DNA from: Marinobacter maritimus
Lineage (GTDB): Bacteria > Pseudomonadota > Gammaproteobacteria > Pseudomonadales > Oleiphilaceae
Assembly (NCBI RefSeq): GCF_007671675.1
Contig: NZ_VCGW01000001.1
Span: 1,302,001 to 1,366,000, forward strand
DNA: 64,000 nt
Direction of reading: 5' to 3'
Part shown: one piece after another, positions 51,162-61,016 of the stretch
Layout: each line of letters starts with the position of its first letter
How positions within the stretch are numbered: the first letter of the stretch is position 1
The notes under the pieces: generated by a model
Seen by the model: the letters and a program-made list of their open reading frames with translations, nothing else
The model's database searches: none
What the model was told of the DNA's origin: nothing
Translations under genes and position numbers: made by a program

Positions 51162-52777
51162 GATCTCTTCTCCATGGTGAACGGGTGATGGGGAATTCTC
51201 TTGAGGATGCCCGGCGCGTTCAGTGATTCAGACGCGAAGCGGCGGGTAATCCGGTCAAACATCAACTCAAGGTAAAGCCCCTTGCTGAAGTGACGCCACA
51301 GGATGCTGGTAAACCGGTTATGGCCTCCGTGCATAATCAACCCCGAAACTGTGACCAGCGCAATCAGGAGTGCAAACGCGATGGCATAAGCGATCAGCGG
51401 AGTTTCGAAGTTTGTGTGCTCAGGCACAGCGGGGCTGACCAGCGCATGCAGCACGCCATAGGCAGGAACCAGAACCAGGGCAAGCAAGGCAATACGGACC
51501 TGTGATACCAGGGTCGCGCCCGCTGGCACAGCCATAACCGCGCTTGATACCGCGAGCACCAGCAAGGCGCCGAACACTATGTTCCCTTCCACCAGGCCGG
51601 GAACCTGAAGCAGGATCAGCGCTGCTAAACCGCTAGTCAGAAGTGCCCATAGTAGCCCTGCCGGAGAGCGCTGCTGGGCAAAGATACCAACCGCAGAGGC
51701 TTTGACCGTCCTGCCGGAGGCAAGAAACGAATGCGCTTTGTAGAGTGAGTGTGCCAAAAGGTGCAAGAGCGCAAGCGTGTAGGCGCCCATTCCGATTTCG
51801 AAGAGCATGAAGCCCATTTGCGCGCAGGTAGACCACGCAAGTGCGTGCTTCACGGAATACTGGGTCATCATGGTCAGTACCGCGATGACCGCAGTAAGCC
51901 CACCAATAGTCAGCAAGATAAGGTGGCCGGCCGTGAAGCCGTCAAAGACCGGGAAGAGACGCAGCCAGAGAAACCCGCCGAGGTTAATAACACCCGCATG
52001 CAACAGGGCAGACACCGGCGTCGGCGCCTCCATAACCCGCAACAGCCAGCCGTGAAACGGAATCTGGGCGCACTTGAGAATGGCCGCAAGGGCCAACGCT
52101 ACAGAGGCCAGGGTCAGTGTGAACGACGAAGACGGCGCAGTACCTTGTGCCTGGATCATATCCGGCAAGTAGAAGGTGTCGTGATGGAGGTACAGCATTA
52201 CCACACCGGCCACCACAAGTGAGTCCCCTGCACGGCTTATAATGAACTTCTGTATGGCGGCCATACGCGCCTGAGGCCGTTCCGGGTAAAGGGTAAGAAG
52301 CTGATGCAGTGAAATGCTCACACCGACCCAGGCGCCGGCGAGCACCAGAAGATTATTGGTCATTACCAGAACCAGAACACAGGCTATGGTCAGAAGAAAC
52401 CATGGCAGGAAGCGCTCACGACCGGGATCGCCCCTCAGATAACGCTCCGAAAAACGCAGAATCACCCAGCCTATAAAACCGACCATAAGTGCCATCCAGG
52501 CAGCCACTCCCGTGGGGAAAAGTCCAAGCCAGCGACCAGGCACTGCCAACAAACTGCTCGGCGAGCCGCTTTGAAGATCGACAAAAAGCATTGCTGCAAT
52601 AAAAAGCGTCGCACCCATAGAGAAAACAAGCAGTTTCTCAGCAAGGCGCCAGCAATGGTTCAACTTCAGAGGGTTGCGGGTCCAGGCGCTGAATCCGGCA
52701 AGTGCCAGCAAAGCAGCGGGTGCCGCCAGCCAGGCCACCAAAAACAGTGCAGGTAAAAACAAAGCAAGATCGTTCAT
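51158..52777 (-). CDS. dabB: DabB, proton-conducting membrane subunit
   Basis: 539 residues with about fourteen membrane helices, related to NADH dehydrogenase subunit L and MrpA proteins (Proton_antipo_M: HAGVINLGGFLWLRLFPVF, with lysines and histidines in the membrane). It couples proton flow to the DabA reaction. AGGAGA precedes the ATG. The divergent LysR gene lies 158 bp away. Confidence 0.92.
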   Translation of the reverse strand: MNDLALFLPALFLVAWLAAPAALLALAGFSAWTRNPLKLNHCWRLAEKLLVFSMGATLFIAAMLFVDLQSGSPSSLLAVPGRWLGLFPTGVAAWMALMVGFIGWVILRFSERYLRGDPGRERFLPWFLLTIACVLVLVMTNNLLVLAGAWVGVSISLHQLLTLYPERPQARMAAIQKFIISRAGDSLVVAGVVMLYLHHDTFYLPDMIQAQGTAPSSSFTLTLASVALALAAILKCAQIPFHGWLLRVMEAPTPVSALLHAGVINLGGFLWLRLFPVFDGFTAGHLILLTIGGLTAVIAVLTMMTQYSVKHALAWSTCAQMGFMLFEIGMGAYTLALLHLLAHSLYKAHSFLASGRTVKASAVGIFAQQRSPAGLLWALLTSGLAALILLQVPGLVEGNIVFGALLVLAVSSAVMAVPAGATLVSQVRIALLALVLVPAYGVLHALVSPAVPEHTNFETPLIAYAIAFALLIALVTVSGLIMHGGHNRFTSILWRHFSKGLYLELMFDRITRRFASESLNAPGILKRIPHHPFTMEKRS

Positions 52778-52815
52778 GGGCGTTTTTCTCCTGATATATC
52801 TTCACTTACTTCCGT

Positions 52816-52860
52816 GAGTGCTACCTTCCCGAGCACTTTCTTGCCGAGTACTTTGCCGTC
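52816..52860. repeat. Degenerate 15-bp tandem repeat in the dabB-LysR spacer
   Basis: Three units of 15 bp begin GAGTGCTACCTTCCC, GAGCACTTTCTTGCC and GAGTACTTTGCCGTC. They lie in the dab/LysR spacer and may be part of the regulator's binding region. Confidence 0.35.
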
Positions 52861-52889
52861 ATTAGATTGATATAAAAAATGGTTTATAC

Positions 52890-52904
52890 TGAACTTAATG
52901 TTCA
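52890..52904. promoter_or_regulatory. Dyad in the dabB-LysR spacer
   Basis: TGAAC-TTAAT-GTTCA, a perfect five-base-arm dyad 30 bp before the LysR start, with a further GAAC at 52913. Candidate autoregulatory LysR site. Confidence 0.35.
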
Positions 52905-52934
52905 CTTTTAAAGAACGATGAACGAACCCCAAAC

Positions 52935-53828
52935 ATGAAACTCAACTATCACCATCTTTACTACTTCTGGATGGTTGCCCGCACCGGGCACCTGACGCGG
53001 ACAGCGAACGCGCTTCACATTTCACAATCGGCGCTGTCCGGACAGATACGCAAACTGGAAGACAGCCTTGGGCACGATTTGTTTATCCGTGAGGGCCGTC
53101 GCCTCAAGTTATCCGAGGCCGGTAGAATGGCATTTTCCTACGCTGAAGAAATATTCCGTCAGGGTGAAGAGCTCTCGGCAGTATTTGCGTCCGGTGCACA
53201 GGTAAACCGGGAGGTGTTGCGTATCGGGGCTGTAGCAACGTTGTCCAGAAACTTTCAGGAAGCCTTCCTGCACCCTTTGCTCGGGCGCGAAAATCTTGAG
53301 TTCAGCCTGCAAAGCAGTGATATTGACGAGCTGCTCAGACGCCTGTCCGCCCACCGGCTTGATCTCATTCTTTCCAATCAGCCGGTGCGCGGTGATGAGT
53401 CCAACCCTTGGCGCTCAAAACTGATATCCAGGCAACCCGTGAGCATTATCGGTCCGCCAGAATCCGGCGAAAATGTAACCTTTCCGGACTTTCTCGAAGG
53501 TCGCAGCCTGATCGTTCCTGGCGCTGACAATAATATCCGGCAAGCCTTTGATCAGCTCTGCGAATACCACAAAGTCCGACCAAGGCTGGTCGCAGAGGTG
53601 GATGATATGGCCATGATGCGACTGCTGGCCCGTGATTCCGGGCACTTCGCTGTTTTACCTCCGGTGGTAGTACGGGATGAGCTGAGGAACGGAGATCTTT
53701 TTGATTACGTAGCTTTGCCGGGCGTCTACGAGGAGTTCTATGCAATCAGCATTCGGCGCCAGTTTGAAAGCCCAGCCCTGCGGGAGTTGCTCTCACAGCC
53801 AGTAGAGGATTTCATGATGCGGCCCTGA
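52935..53828 (+). CDS. LysR family regulator (NhaR-like)
   Basis: 297 residues. The N-terminal winged helix starts directly with NYHHLYYFWMVARTGHLTRTANALHISQSALSGQIRKLE, typical of NhaR-like members, and is followed by an effector-binding domain. It is divergent from dabAB and is the likely activator of the inorganic carbon system, in the way LysR regulators pair with CO2 uptake genes elsewhere. Confidence 0.88.
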   Translation: MKLNYHHLYYFWMVARTGHLTRTANALHISQSALSGQIRKLEDSLGHDLFIREGRRLKLSEAGRMAFSYAEEIFRQGEELSAVFASGAQVNREVLRIGAVATLSRNFQEAFLHPLLGRENLEFSLQSSDIDELLRRLSAHRLDLILSNQPVRGDESNPWRSKLISRQPVSIIGPPESGENVTFPDFLEGRSLIVPGADNNIRQAFDQLCEYHKVRPRLVAEVDDMAMMRLLARDSGHFAVLPPVVVRDELRNGDLFDYVALPGVYEEFYAISIRRQFESPALRELLSQPVEDFMMRP

Positions 53829-53939
53829 ACTGATCAGTCTGACCACCCACTCTGTCCTAAACTGCCATGACCCGGATTGCGCAGAATCCGTATAATGAAC
53901 AAGTCGTCATTATTATAATAATAGGTTGGACCATCAGGT

Positions 53940-55421
53940 ATGACACAGCAAAACAGCAACACGCAGCCCTCAATCGTCATAATCGGGACAGGATTTGGTG
54001 GCTTGGGCATAGCGATTCAACTAAAAAAGGCCGGCTTTGAGCAGGTCACATTGCTGGAAAAATTCAGCCGCGTTGGTGGTACCTGGCGCGACAACACCTA
54101 CCCCGGCGCGGCCTGCGATGTACAATCGCACTTTTACTCTTATTCTTTCGAGCCGAAACACGATTGGTCTCGCAAATTCGGGCTTCAGCACGAACTTCTT
54201 GGCTACATGGAACACTGTGTTGAAAAATACGGCCTTCGAGAACAGATACGTTTCAACTCTGAAGTGTCGGAGGCCGTATTTGACGACGCCAGCAACCTTT
54301 GGACACTGAGACTTACCAGCGGTGAAACGCTGGAGGTAGAAGTGGTCATCACAGCAACAGGCCAACTGAACCAGCCTGCATGGCCCGAACTCGAGGGCAT
54401 GGGCGAATTTGAGGGTGCCTGCTTTCACTCGGCCCGTTGGGATCATAATTACGATCTCAAGGACAAGCGCGTTGCGGTGATCGGCACCGGAGCGAGCGCT
54501 ATTCAGTTTGTACCGGAAATTGCTGGCAAGGTTAAATCCCTCGCCCTGTTTCAGCGTTCGGCTGCGTGGGTTCTGCCAAAACCGGACCGCCCCTTCAAGC
54601 GCTGGGAACAAACCCTGTTCAAAACCATTCCCGCCTGGGACAGAGTTTACCGCTATCTTATTTACTGGAAAAACGAAAGTCGGGCCCTGGCCTTTACCCG
54701 CTTCCATGGCCTGCTGGGTATCTTTGCAGGACAAGCAAAAAAGGAAGCCCGGACACACGTCACGGACCCGGAAAAGTTAAAACACATCATTCCGGACTAT
54801 CAAATTGGCTGTAAGCGAATTCTGATTTCCAATGACTGGTATCCCGCCATTAATCGTCCCAACCTGAATCTTGTTACCGACCCGATCGAAAAAATTGACC
54901 GCGCCGGGGTTCAGACTCAATCGGGCACGCATTACGCAGTTGATGCCATTATCTTTGGTACCGGCTTTCGGGCTTCAGAATTCCTGTCGCCGATTCGCGT
55001 AATCGGACGCGGCGGAATAACGCTGAATGAAGCCTGGCAAGATGGCGCTGTTGCCTTTAAAGGGATTACCGTATCAGGCTTTCCGAATCTGTTTATGCTT
55101 TACGGGCCGAATACCAACCTCGCACACAACTCGATTCTGTACATGCTCGAATCGCAATTTAACTACGTGCTCGGTTGTCTGAAGGTCCTTAAAAAGTATC
55201 CTGGCGCTGCTATGGACGTGCGTAAAGACCGCATGAAACGTTATTCGAATGTTATTCAGCAAAACCTTGAAGGCAGCGTGTGGAGCTCCGGATGCAACTC
55301 CTGGTACCTCGATGCCAACGGCAAAAACACCCTGAACTGGCCGGGCTTTACGTTCTCCTACCGTTTCTCCACGCGCCGCGTGGACACAACAGACTATCAA
55401 CTGCTTGATCCAGCCGGGTAA
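53940..55421 (+). CDS. Flavin-containing monooxygenase (Baeyer-Villiger type)
   Basis: 493 residues. N-terminal FAD motif GTGFGGLGIAIQLKKAG, then VGGTWRDNTYPGAACDV. A BVMO-type fingerprint FEGACFHSARWDH (FxGxxxHxxxW) is at about 155, and the NADPH motif VIGTGASAIQFV at about 180. It would oxidise a ketone or heteroatom using NADPH and oxygen. It stands alone between the LysR gene and a GntR regulator. Its stop codon lies within a stem AGCCGGG/CCCGGCT that may act in termination. Confidence 0.88.
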   Translation: MTQQNSNTQPSIVIIGTGFGGLGIAIQLKKAGFEQVTLLEKFSRVGGTWRDNTYPGAACDVQSHFYSYSFEPKHDWSRKFGLQHELLGYMEHCVEKYGLREQIRFNSEVSEAVFDDASNLWTLRLTSGETLEVEVVITATGQLNQPAWPELEGMGEFEGACFHSARWDHNYDLKDKRVAVIGTGASAIQFVPEIAGKVKSLALFQRSAAWVLPKPDRPFKRWEQTLFKTIPAWDRVYRYLIYWKNESRALAFTRFHGLLGIFAGQAKKEARTHVTDPEKLKHIIPDYQIGCKRILISNDWYPAINRPNLNLVTDPIEKIDRAGVQTQSGTHYAVDAIIFGTGFRASEFLSPIRVIGRGGITLNEAWQDGAVAFKGITVSGFPNLFMLYGPNTNLAHNSILYMLESQFNYVLGCLKVLKKYPGAAMDVRKDRMKRYSNVIQQNLEGSVWSSGCNSWYLDANGKNTLNWPGFTFSYRFSTRRVDTTDYQLLDPAG

Positions 55422-55430
55422 TGCCCGGCT
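55412..55430. terminator. Hairpin over the monooxygenase stop
   Basis: A 7-bp stem AGCCGGG/CCCGGCT with a 5-nt loop; no T tract follows. Termination is possible but weak. Confidence 0.4.
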
Positions 55431-55555
55431 TCAGGCGCACTCCCTGGCTTTTGCATTACCTTTCTCTGAACTCTGTGCTCGAGCCAAAAGCAAAGTTTGC
55501 ATCGGCCATAAATACATAGGATGATTGGATGATCAGATAAGCGGATGATAGGTTG

Positions 55556-56233
55556 ATGCTAAAAAGAATCCAGAAAGGTTCACTTGTTGAAACTGCCATA
55601 GAAAGTCTGAGACATGCCATCGAAACGGAGCAGTGGCCAGTGGGCGGTAAACTCCCCGTGGAGTCAGAGCTTTCAGAAGCCCTGGGCGTGAGCAGAAACA
55701 CGGTACGTGAGGCCGTGCGCGTACTCGCCCACGTGGGAATGCTCGAAACCCGTCAGGGAGACGGCACCTATGTAAGAGCAACCCGGGATGCCGGCGAAAC
55801 CCTCAAACGTATCGCCCGCACCCAGCTCACGGACCAACTGGAAGTCCGGATCATGCTCGAAACGGAAGCGGCGAAGCTCGCAGCGCAGAGACGCACCGAT
55901 CAGGATCTCCGCACCATGACCATGGCGCTCGATGCCAGAGGCAAGGCCGATACCGACCTCGCGGCTCGAATTCGCCACGATGAGGCCTTTCATCACGCGC
56001 TGGTGGCCGCATCCCATAACTCGGCACTGGCAGAGCTTTACGACTATTTCTCCCACGCCATCACCCAGACAATTGAGCTCACGGAAAACGACGCGGACTT
56101 ACCCGAGCCCTCGCAGGAAGACCATGAACTGCTTCTGGCCGCTGTTCGCCGCCAGGAGCCGGTAAAAGCTGAAAAACTTGCCGGGGATCTTCTTGCACCC
56201 AGCCTTAAAGCGCTTCGAAAGAGAGGCTCCTGA
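55556..56233 (+). CDS. GntR/FadR family regulator
   Basis: 225 residues. N-terminal winged helix (about 8-72; LPVESELSEALGVSRNTVREAVRVLAHVGML) and C-terminal FCD effector domain with metal-binding histidines (RHDEAFHHAL). It lies 2 bp upstream of the SBF symporter and probably regulates it. ATG 55556 is taken over the TTG just before it. The effector is likely a small carboxylate. Confidence 0.88.
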   Translation: MLKRIQKGSLVETAIESLRHAIETEQWPVGGKLPVESELSEALGVSRNTVREAVRVLAHVGMLETRQGDGTYVRATRDAGETLKRIARTQLTDQLEVRIMLETEAAKLAAQRRTDQDLRTMTMALDARGKADTDLAARIRHDEAFHHALVAASHNSALAELYDYFSHAITQTIELTENDADLPEPSQEDHELLLAAVRRQEPVKAEKLAGDLLAPSLKALRKRGS

Positions 56234-56235
56234 TT

Positions 56236-57243
56236 ATGAAGTTCAGGCCTGACATGTTTACCATCCTTTTGCTAGGCGCCATTGTCCTGGCTTCATTTCT
56301 GCCTGCCACAGGCACTGCCGGGGATTTCCTGGCAAGTGCCGGAACCGTAGCCGTCGCCCTGCTCTTCTTCTTTCACGGTGCGGCGTTATCGCGGGAACAG
56401 ATCGTTGCGGGTGCTTCGCATTGGCGGCTACACATACTGATCACCGCACTCACATTCGGGTTCTTTCCGCTTGTAGTGCTACCCATTAATGGTATGAGCA
56501 GTTTTGCACCATCGTGGATGCCAGCTGACCTGGGGCTTGGCTTTCTTTATCTGGGAGTCTTGCCGTCTGCCGTTTCGTCATCCATAGCCTACACGGCTAT
56601 GGCCCGAGGAAACGTACCTGCGGCTATCTGCAGTGCAGCTGCATCCAATGTTTTTGGCATGATGCTGACACCGTTCCTACTGTTATTGCTCGTCAGTTCG
56701 TCCGGTAGCGGCGATTTTGCAGTGGGCGAAGCCCTGAAAGATATCGTGTTGCAGCTGTTATTACCGTTTGCGATTGGCCACGCCATGCGACCGATCCTGG
56801 GAGGTTATCTGGCGCGCAATGAGAGCCTGATGGCGCGCTACGATAAATGCGTGATCTGGTTAATCGTGTACTCCGCTTTCTCGCACTCGGTAGAAAGCGG
56901 CCTCTGGCAGAATCTGCCCGTAAAAGCCATTGTCCTCACAGTATTGCTGTGCATCGGGCTTCTGACATTATTCATGTTTTTTGCACGGTTTCTGGTACGG
57001 CGGTTCGGGTTCAGTCTGGAAGATGAAGCAGCGGTGGTTTTTTGCGGTTCCAAGAAGAGCCTGGCTTCCGGATTGCCCATGGCAAACGTACTGTTTTCAG
57101 GGCACCCCGGGTTCGGCATGATCGTTCTGCCGATCATGTGCTACAATCAGGTTCAGGTGATTCTCGGCGCCATTCTGGCCCAGAAATACCGGGACAAAAT
57201 CGCCGAGTCCAATTCAGCACAGGCAGCAGCTAAAGCGGAATGA
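56236..57243 (+). CDS. Bile-acid:sodium symporter family (SBF-like) transporter
   Basis: 335 residues with about ten membrane helices, of the SBF-like/YfeH type (FFHGAALSREQIVAGASHWRLH, then LPSAVSSSIAYTAMARGNVPAAI). It probably moves an organic acid with sodium. Starts 2 bp after the regulator gene's stop, so the two are co-transcribed. A GC-rich hairpin (57248-57267) separates it from the convergent hypothetical gene. Confidence 0.87.
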   Translation: MKFRPDMFTILLLGAIVLASFLPATGTAGDFLASAGTVAVALLFFFHGAALSREQIVAGASHWRLHILITALTFGFFPLVVLPINGMSSFAPSWMPADLGLGFLYLGVLPSAVSSSIAYTAMARGNVPAAICSAAASNVFGMMLTPFLLLLLVSSSGSGDFAVGEALKDIVLQLLLPFAIGHAMRPILGGYLARNESLMARYDKCVIWLIVYSAFSHSVESGLWQNLPVKAIVLTVLLCIGLLTLFMFFARFLVRRFGFSLEDEAAVVFCGSKKSLASGLPMANVLFSGHPGFGMIVLPIMCYNQVQVILGAILAQKYRDKIAESNSAQAAAKAE

Positions 57244-57256
57244 TCGCGCGGCGGCG

Positions 57257-57715
57257 TCAACCGCCGCTCATACCACCGAAAAGAATGGCGAGGATAACGA
57301 GCCCAATAATCCATCCAATAACAGCCGGCCAAAAGTTAACGATTTGCGGCGGCTCTGCATCCAGGCTCTCCTTCTCCTCAAAGGTTTCATCCGGCTCAGG
57401 ATAGTTGCGCTCATCTTCCTGCGCTGCAACGTCATGCAGGCTGTGCCAGTCAAACCATTCCGCCAGAAAGCGCACAACCGGAGTAGCAAAGCTGCCATTT
57501 TCAGCCATCGGGCGTAACTGTGGCTCCAGCTGTCTACCGATCTCCCGGCGCAAAGGCAATTGATCAGCCGGGGGCTCGCAGAGTATTGCTTTCCATATAC
57601 CCGCATCCCGGGTCCTGCCGGGGTCATTCAAAAGCGCCTTGATCTGAATCATCACCTCGCGAACAACCTGGCTCTCCGATGCATCCAACTCGCGGTCAAT
57701 TTCCCTGCCATTCAT
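57257..57715 (-). CDS. Hypothetical C-tail-anchored protein
   Basis: 152 residues from ATG 57715, preceded by GGAG at a long spacing. The acidic soluble part (1-125) is unlike any family I recognise. It ends in one hydrophobic helix (about 130-148; FWPAVIGWIIGLVILAILF) with a short glycine tail, so it may be tail-anchored in the inner membrane. The upstream frame to 57841 overlaps the TonB receptor and is not used. Confidence 0.55.
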   Translation of the reverse strand: MNGREIDRELDASESQVVREVMIQIKALLNDPGRTRDAGIWKAILCEPPADQLPLRREIGRQLEPQLRPMAENGSFATPVVRFLAEWFDWHSLHDVAAQEDERNYPEPDETFEEKESLDAEPPQIVNFWPAVIGWIIGLVILAILFGGMSGG

Positions 57716-57843
57716 ATCAGGCTTACTCCACCCTTGTGATTCATTACATTTTTGAGAGACAAATGCCATGTAGTCAAATACGATAGCGAAGAAATACAAA
57801 AACAGAGCTTCGCTTTTAATTGCGCAATTATAGAACGACACCC

Positions 57844-60009
57844 ATGCTCGTTACGAACTTCAACAACTACGCTCGTTGGTGCCCGGCTTTCTGGCCTCCT
57901 CGTTATGTTGCTACAGGCGTTCTGGGTTTCATGTTGATAAGCTCCCCAGCCGCTTCCCAATCGCTCTCCGATGAACCTGAACAGATTGGTTTCTACCGAT
58001 TCAACGATGAGATACCGGAAGTTCTGACAACCACCCGGTTACGCCAGCCAAAAACACGGGTTCCTGGAGCAACCACGGTTATCGATGGCGAGATGATTCG
58101 TGATCTCGGCATCATGAGTCTTGTTGAGATATTCCGGCTCGTTCCGGGCATGGTTGTGGGCGATGTTGGCAGCAGCACGCCGGTCACAACCTACCACGGT
58201 ACGGTGCACTATGAACAACGCCGGATGCAGGTGCTCGTCGATGGTCGGACCTCGCACCGCTCCACCCTGTCTGATATGGACTGGCAAACGATGCCGGTTC
58301 CGCTCGAACTCATTGAAAGAGTCGAGATAAGTCGCGGGCCGAATTCAGCCGCCTATGGCATTAATGCCTTTCTGGGCACCATCAACATCATTACCCGCAA
58401 CCCGGCTGACACCGCCGGTGCAGAGGTTCGGGTTGTGGGAGGCTCCAGAGACTATCTCCGCACTTTTGCTTCCGTTGGTGATGTCAGCGAAAGCTACGAC
58501 TGGCGGTTAGCGTACGAAAAGCGCAAATTCGGCGGTTTTGATTATCAGCTTGAGGATGACGAGCGCACACCTTTTAACGACGGCCATGATATCAACGTTT
58601 TTAACTATGACTCCCGCCTGAAGGTTAATTCCGGCTTTAATGCAGATATTCGCTTTGGCGTCGTTGATGGCATTAACGAAGAAGACGTTTATAAAAATGG
58701 CGAACTCGGCGCTACTGACAACCCGAACATTGGCGTTCGGGATTACTATGTTCAGACACAGCTTAACTTTACGACATCAAGAACCCATTTTTTTCACGTT
58801 CAGGTGAGCTTCGAGAACTACAATCGCAGACAACGCTGGCCCGTAGAAATACCCGAATCGCTCGTAAACTGCCTGGCCAACGGTGCCGAGGTATTTGACG
58901 ACGCCAATAATTGCTTTCAGTCAGGCGGAACCCCACTCATCGCCAATGTAAACCAGGATTCCGAAGACTCCAGGCTGGAATTCGAGCTTCAGGACACGGT
59001 GTTATTCAGTGATGACCTGAAGCTCGTTACCGGGCTGGGCTACCGCAAAGACACCTATCGCTCTGAGACGCTATTTAACGGACGGGGAAACAACTATCAG
59101 TCTCGAGTATTTGGCAATCTGGAGTACACCCCTGTCAACTGGCTCACCTTGAACGGCGGCGGTAACTGGGAACGCACGACAACCACCGACGAGGGCTATT
59201 TCTCGCCCCGGCTTGCGGCAAACTTCACGCTTGGAAATAACCACGCGCTAAGGTTCGTGTATTCGAAAGCTGTGCGCACACCTGACGGTTTTGAGCAGAA
59301 TCCGGATTACGGGTTCACATTGAGAGATGTCCAGCCAGCAATATACTCTTTGTACGAGGGCTATCGGGTAGAAAATACTCTCGTCAACCGTGACGGAAAA
59401 CTTGAAGAAGAAAGCATTATTTCCAGAGAGATCAGTTACTTCGGGCAGTTTCCTATGGAAAGAGGTCAATTCTCTCTGGAAGTCAGGGTATTCAAAGACA
59501 AAATGCGGGATATGATAAGCGGTATCATCGCATTTGAAGACTGGACGATCGACAACAACGTAGATATCGATCAGAAAGGCTTTGAAGTTGAAGCCGCCAT
59601 GGAGTACCCCGGAACAACATTCAGAGTCAGCTACGGCTATCTTGACCAGGATGATTGGTACAACGGTACGGAAATTTCTGCAGACGATAGTATCAACAAG
59701 AAGGAAAAGCAGTACAAGGTAGACCTTCTGGGACGACTCTCGGCAAGACACTCCGGCAGTATCGCGTTAATTCAGAACTTGCCGTTTGGCCTGAAGGGCT
59801 CCGCAGCCTTTTACTGGGCAGATCAACTGAAAGAGTCGCGGTTTGAGCGACTCGACCTGCGTCTGGCGAAATCGTTTTTTCAGCCCAGGTACACTGCGGA
59901 GTTGGCTATGACTGTTCAGCATTACATGAATACAGATCCTGATATGAGCATTGATAATAATATCGAGGATCAGAACCAGCTCTTTCTGGAAGCAGGTATC
60001 CGCTTCTGA
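57844..60009 (+). CDS. TonB-dependent outer membrane receptor
   Basis: 721 residues. After a signal peptide (cleaved near residue 38), a plug domain (TTTRLRQPKTRVPGATTVIDGEMI, GRTSHRSTLSDMDWQ) and a 22-strand barrel ending in aromatic FLEAGIRF. ATG 57844 is taken; a TTG 24 bp upstream is possible. It would import a substrate such as a metal chelate or polyphenol using the TonB proton-motive system. Followed 15 bp later by a binding protein and then a kinase, it may report on the same ligand. Confidence 0.9.
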   Translation: MLVTNFNNYARWCPAFWPPRYVATGVLGFMLISSPAASQSLSDEPEQIGFYRFNDEIPEVLTTTRLRQPKTRVPGATTVIDGEMIRDLGIMSLVEIFRLVPGMVVGDVGSSTPVTTYHGTVHYEQRRMQVLVDGRTSHRSTLSDMDWQTMPVPLELIERVEISRGPNSAAYGINAFLGTINIITRNPADTAGAEVRVVGGSRDYLRTFASVGDVSESYDWRLAYEKRKFGGFDYQLEDDERTPFNDGHDINVFNYDSRLKVNSGFNADIRFGVVDGINEEDVYKNGELGATDNPNIGVRDYYVQTQLNFTTSRTHFFHVQVSFENYNRRQRWPVEIPESLVNCLANGAEVFDDANNCFQSGGTPLIANVNQDSEDSRLEFELQDTVLFSDDLKLVTGLGYRKDTYRSETLFNGRGNNYQSRVFGNLEYTPVNWLTLNGGGNWERTTTTDEGYFSPRLAANFTLGNNHALRFVYSKAVRTPDGFEQNPDYGFTLRDVQPAIYSLYEGYRVENTLVNRDGKLEEESIISREISYFGQFPMERGQFSLEVRVFKDKMRDMISGIIAFEDWTIDNNVDIDQKGFEVEAAMEYPGTTFRVSYGYLDQDDWYNGTEISADDSINKKEKQYKVDLLGRLSARHSGSIALIQNLPFGLKGSAAFYWADQLKESRFERLDLRLAKSFFQPRYTAELAMTVQHYMNTDPDMSIDNNIEDQNQLFLEAGIRF

Positions 60010-60023
60010 TATTTAACCAGGGA

Positions 60024-61016
60024 ATGCGTCTGGCCCGGGATGGTATGACAGAAAACGTCGTTTTGTTTTGGAGGCTGGCTATTACCAGACTCCGTCAGGC
60101 ATTTCACACGCTTATCGCAGTGGCGATACTTGTCGGTGCAGCGCCTGCTCAGGCTCAGGATAATGATCGTTTACCTGTGTATATTGCGGGTTCGGGTAAT
60201 ATTACGCTGGATCAGCACATACAGAGCCTTCTGGAAGAATACCTGGGTAACCAACTGGACCTGGTTTTCGTTTCAGATGAGCAAGCCGCACTTACTGGCA
60301 ACGCACCCATTGTAACCATCGGCCCTCGGGCATTTTCCCGTGTTCGCCAAGCGAACCGCAACGCCCCGGTGCTTGCCATGCTGGCAGCGCAGGACTTTCT
60401 CAAAGGGTTCGCAACGCGCTCACCTGGGCAAGTTTCCGGAATATACTACGACGTTCCCCTGCTCCGGCAAGCCTTGATCGGCAAAGCCATTCTTCCACAA
60501 GCTACCCGGATCGCACTGATTTCCACTACAAGCTCCGCCGAACTCTATGACACCTTGATTGATCAGCTTCCACAGTACGGCCTTAAGGCCCGCCTCTTCG
60601 TGGTGGACGATGACAAACAGCTCATCCCGACGCTCACACGAGCACTGAGCTACGGCGATTTTCTGCTGGCAGCACCAGACAGCGACATCTACAACCCCAG
60701 GACGATAAAATACATTCTTCTGACCGCTTATCGCCGAAACAGGATCGTCATCGGCCCAAGCCAGGCTTATGTCAAAGCCGGCTCTCTGGCATCCGGTTAC
60801 GCGCCCTTCCCGGAAATGGCCAGGATGACGGCCGGGTATTTGCAGGAATTCCTTAAAACCGGAAAGTTTCCTGAACCGGATTATCCCGCCCGTTTTCAGG
60901 TCGAGATCAATCAACAAGTCGCCCGGTCCCTCAATATTCCCTTGGCCTCCAGTGAAGAGATCACTAGAGCTGTTGAATTGCTGTTGACCAATAAAAGGGG
61001 CCAAGGCGATGAGTGA
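60024..61016 (+). CDS. Periplasmic substrate-binding protein
   Basis: 330 residues with an N-terminal signal (AAPAQA at about 37-42) and an ABC_sub_bind-type fold (LPVYIAGSGNITLDQHI, IVIGPSQAYVKAGSLASGYAP). Its stop overlaps the kinase start by eight bases. No ABC transporter genes are nearby, so it probably hands its ligand to the adjacent sensor rather than to a permease. Related to the orphan protein at 45936. ATG 60024 or 60045 could be the start. Confidence 0.78.
   Translation: MRLARDGMTENVVLFWRLAITRLRQAFHTLIAVAILVGAAPAQAQDNDRLPVYIAGSGNITLDQHIQSLLEEYLGNQLDLVFVSDEQAALTGNAPIVTIGPRAFSRVRQANRNAPVLAMLAAQDFLKGFATRSPGQVSGIYYDVPLLRQALIGKAILPQATRIALISTTSSAELYDTLIDQLPQYGLKARLFVVDDDKQLIPTLTRALSYGDFLLAAPDSDIYNPRTIKYILLTAYRRNRIVIGPSQAYVKAGSLASGYAPFPEMARMTAGYLQEFLKTGKFPEPDYPARFQVEINQQVARSLNIPLASSEEITRAVELLLTNKRGQGDE

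Noticed and set aside
54021..54758. 245-codon minus-strand frame in the monooxygenase gene
   Set aside because: Antisense shadow; the sense gene has complete FAD and NADPH motifs.
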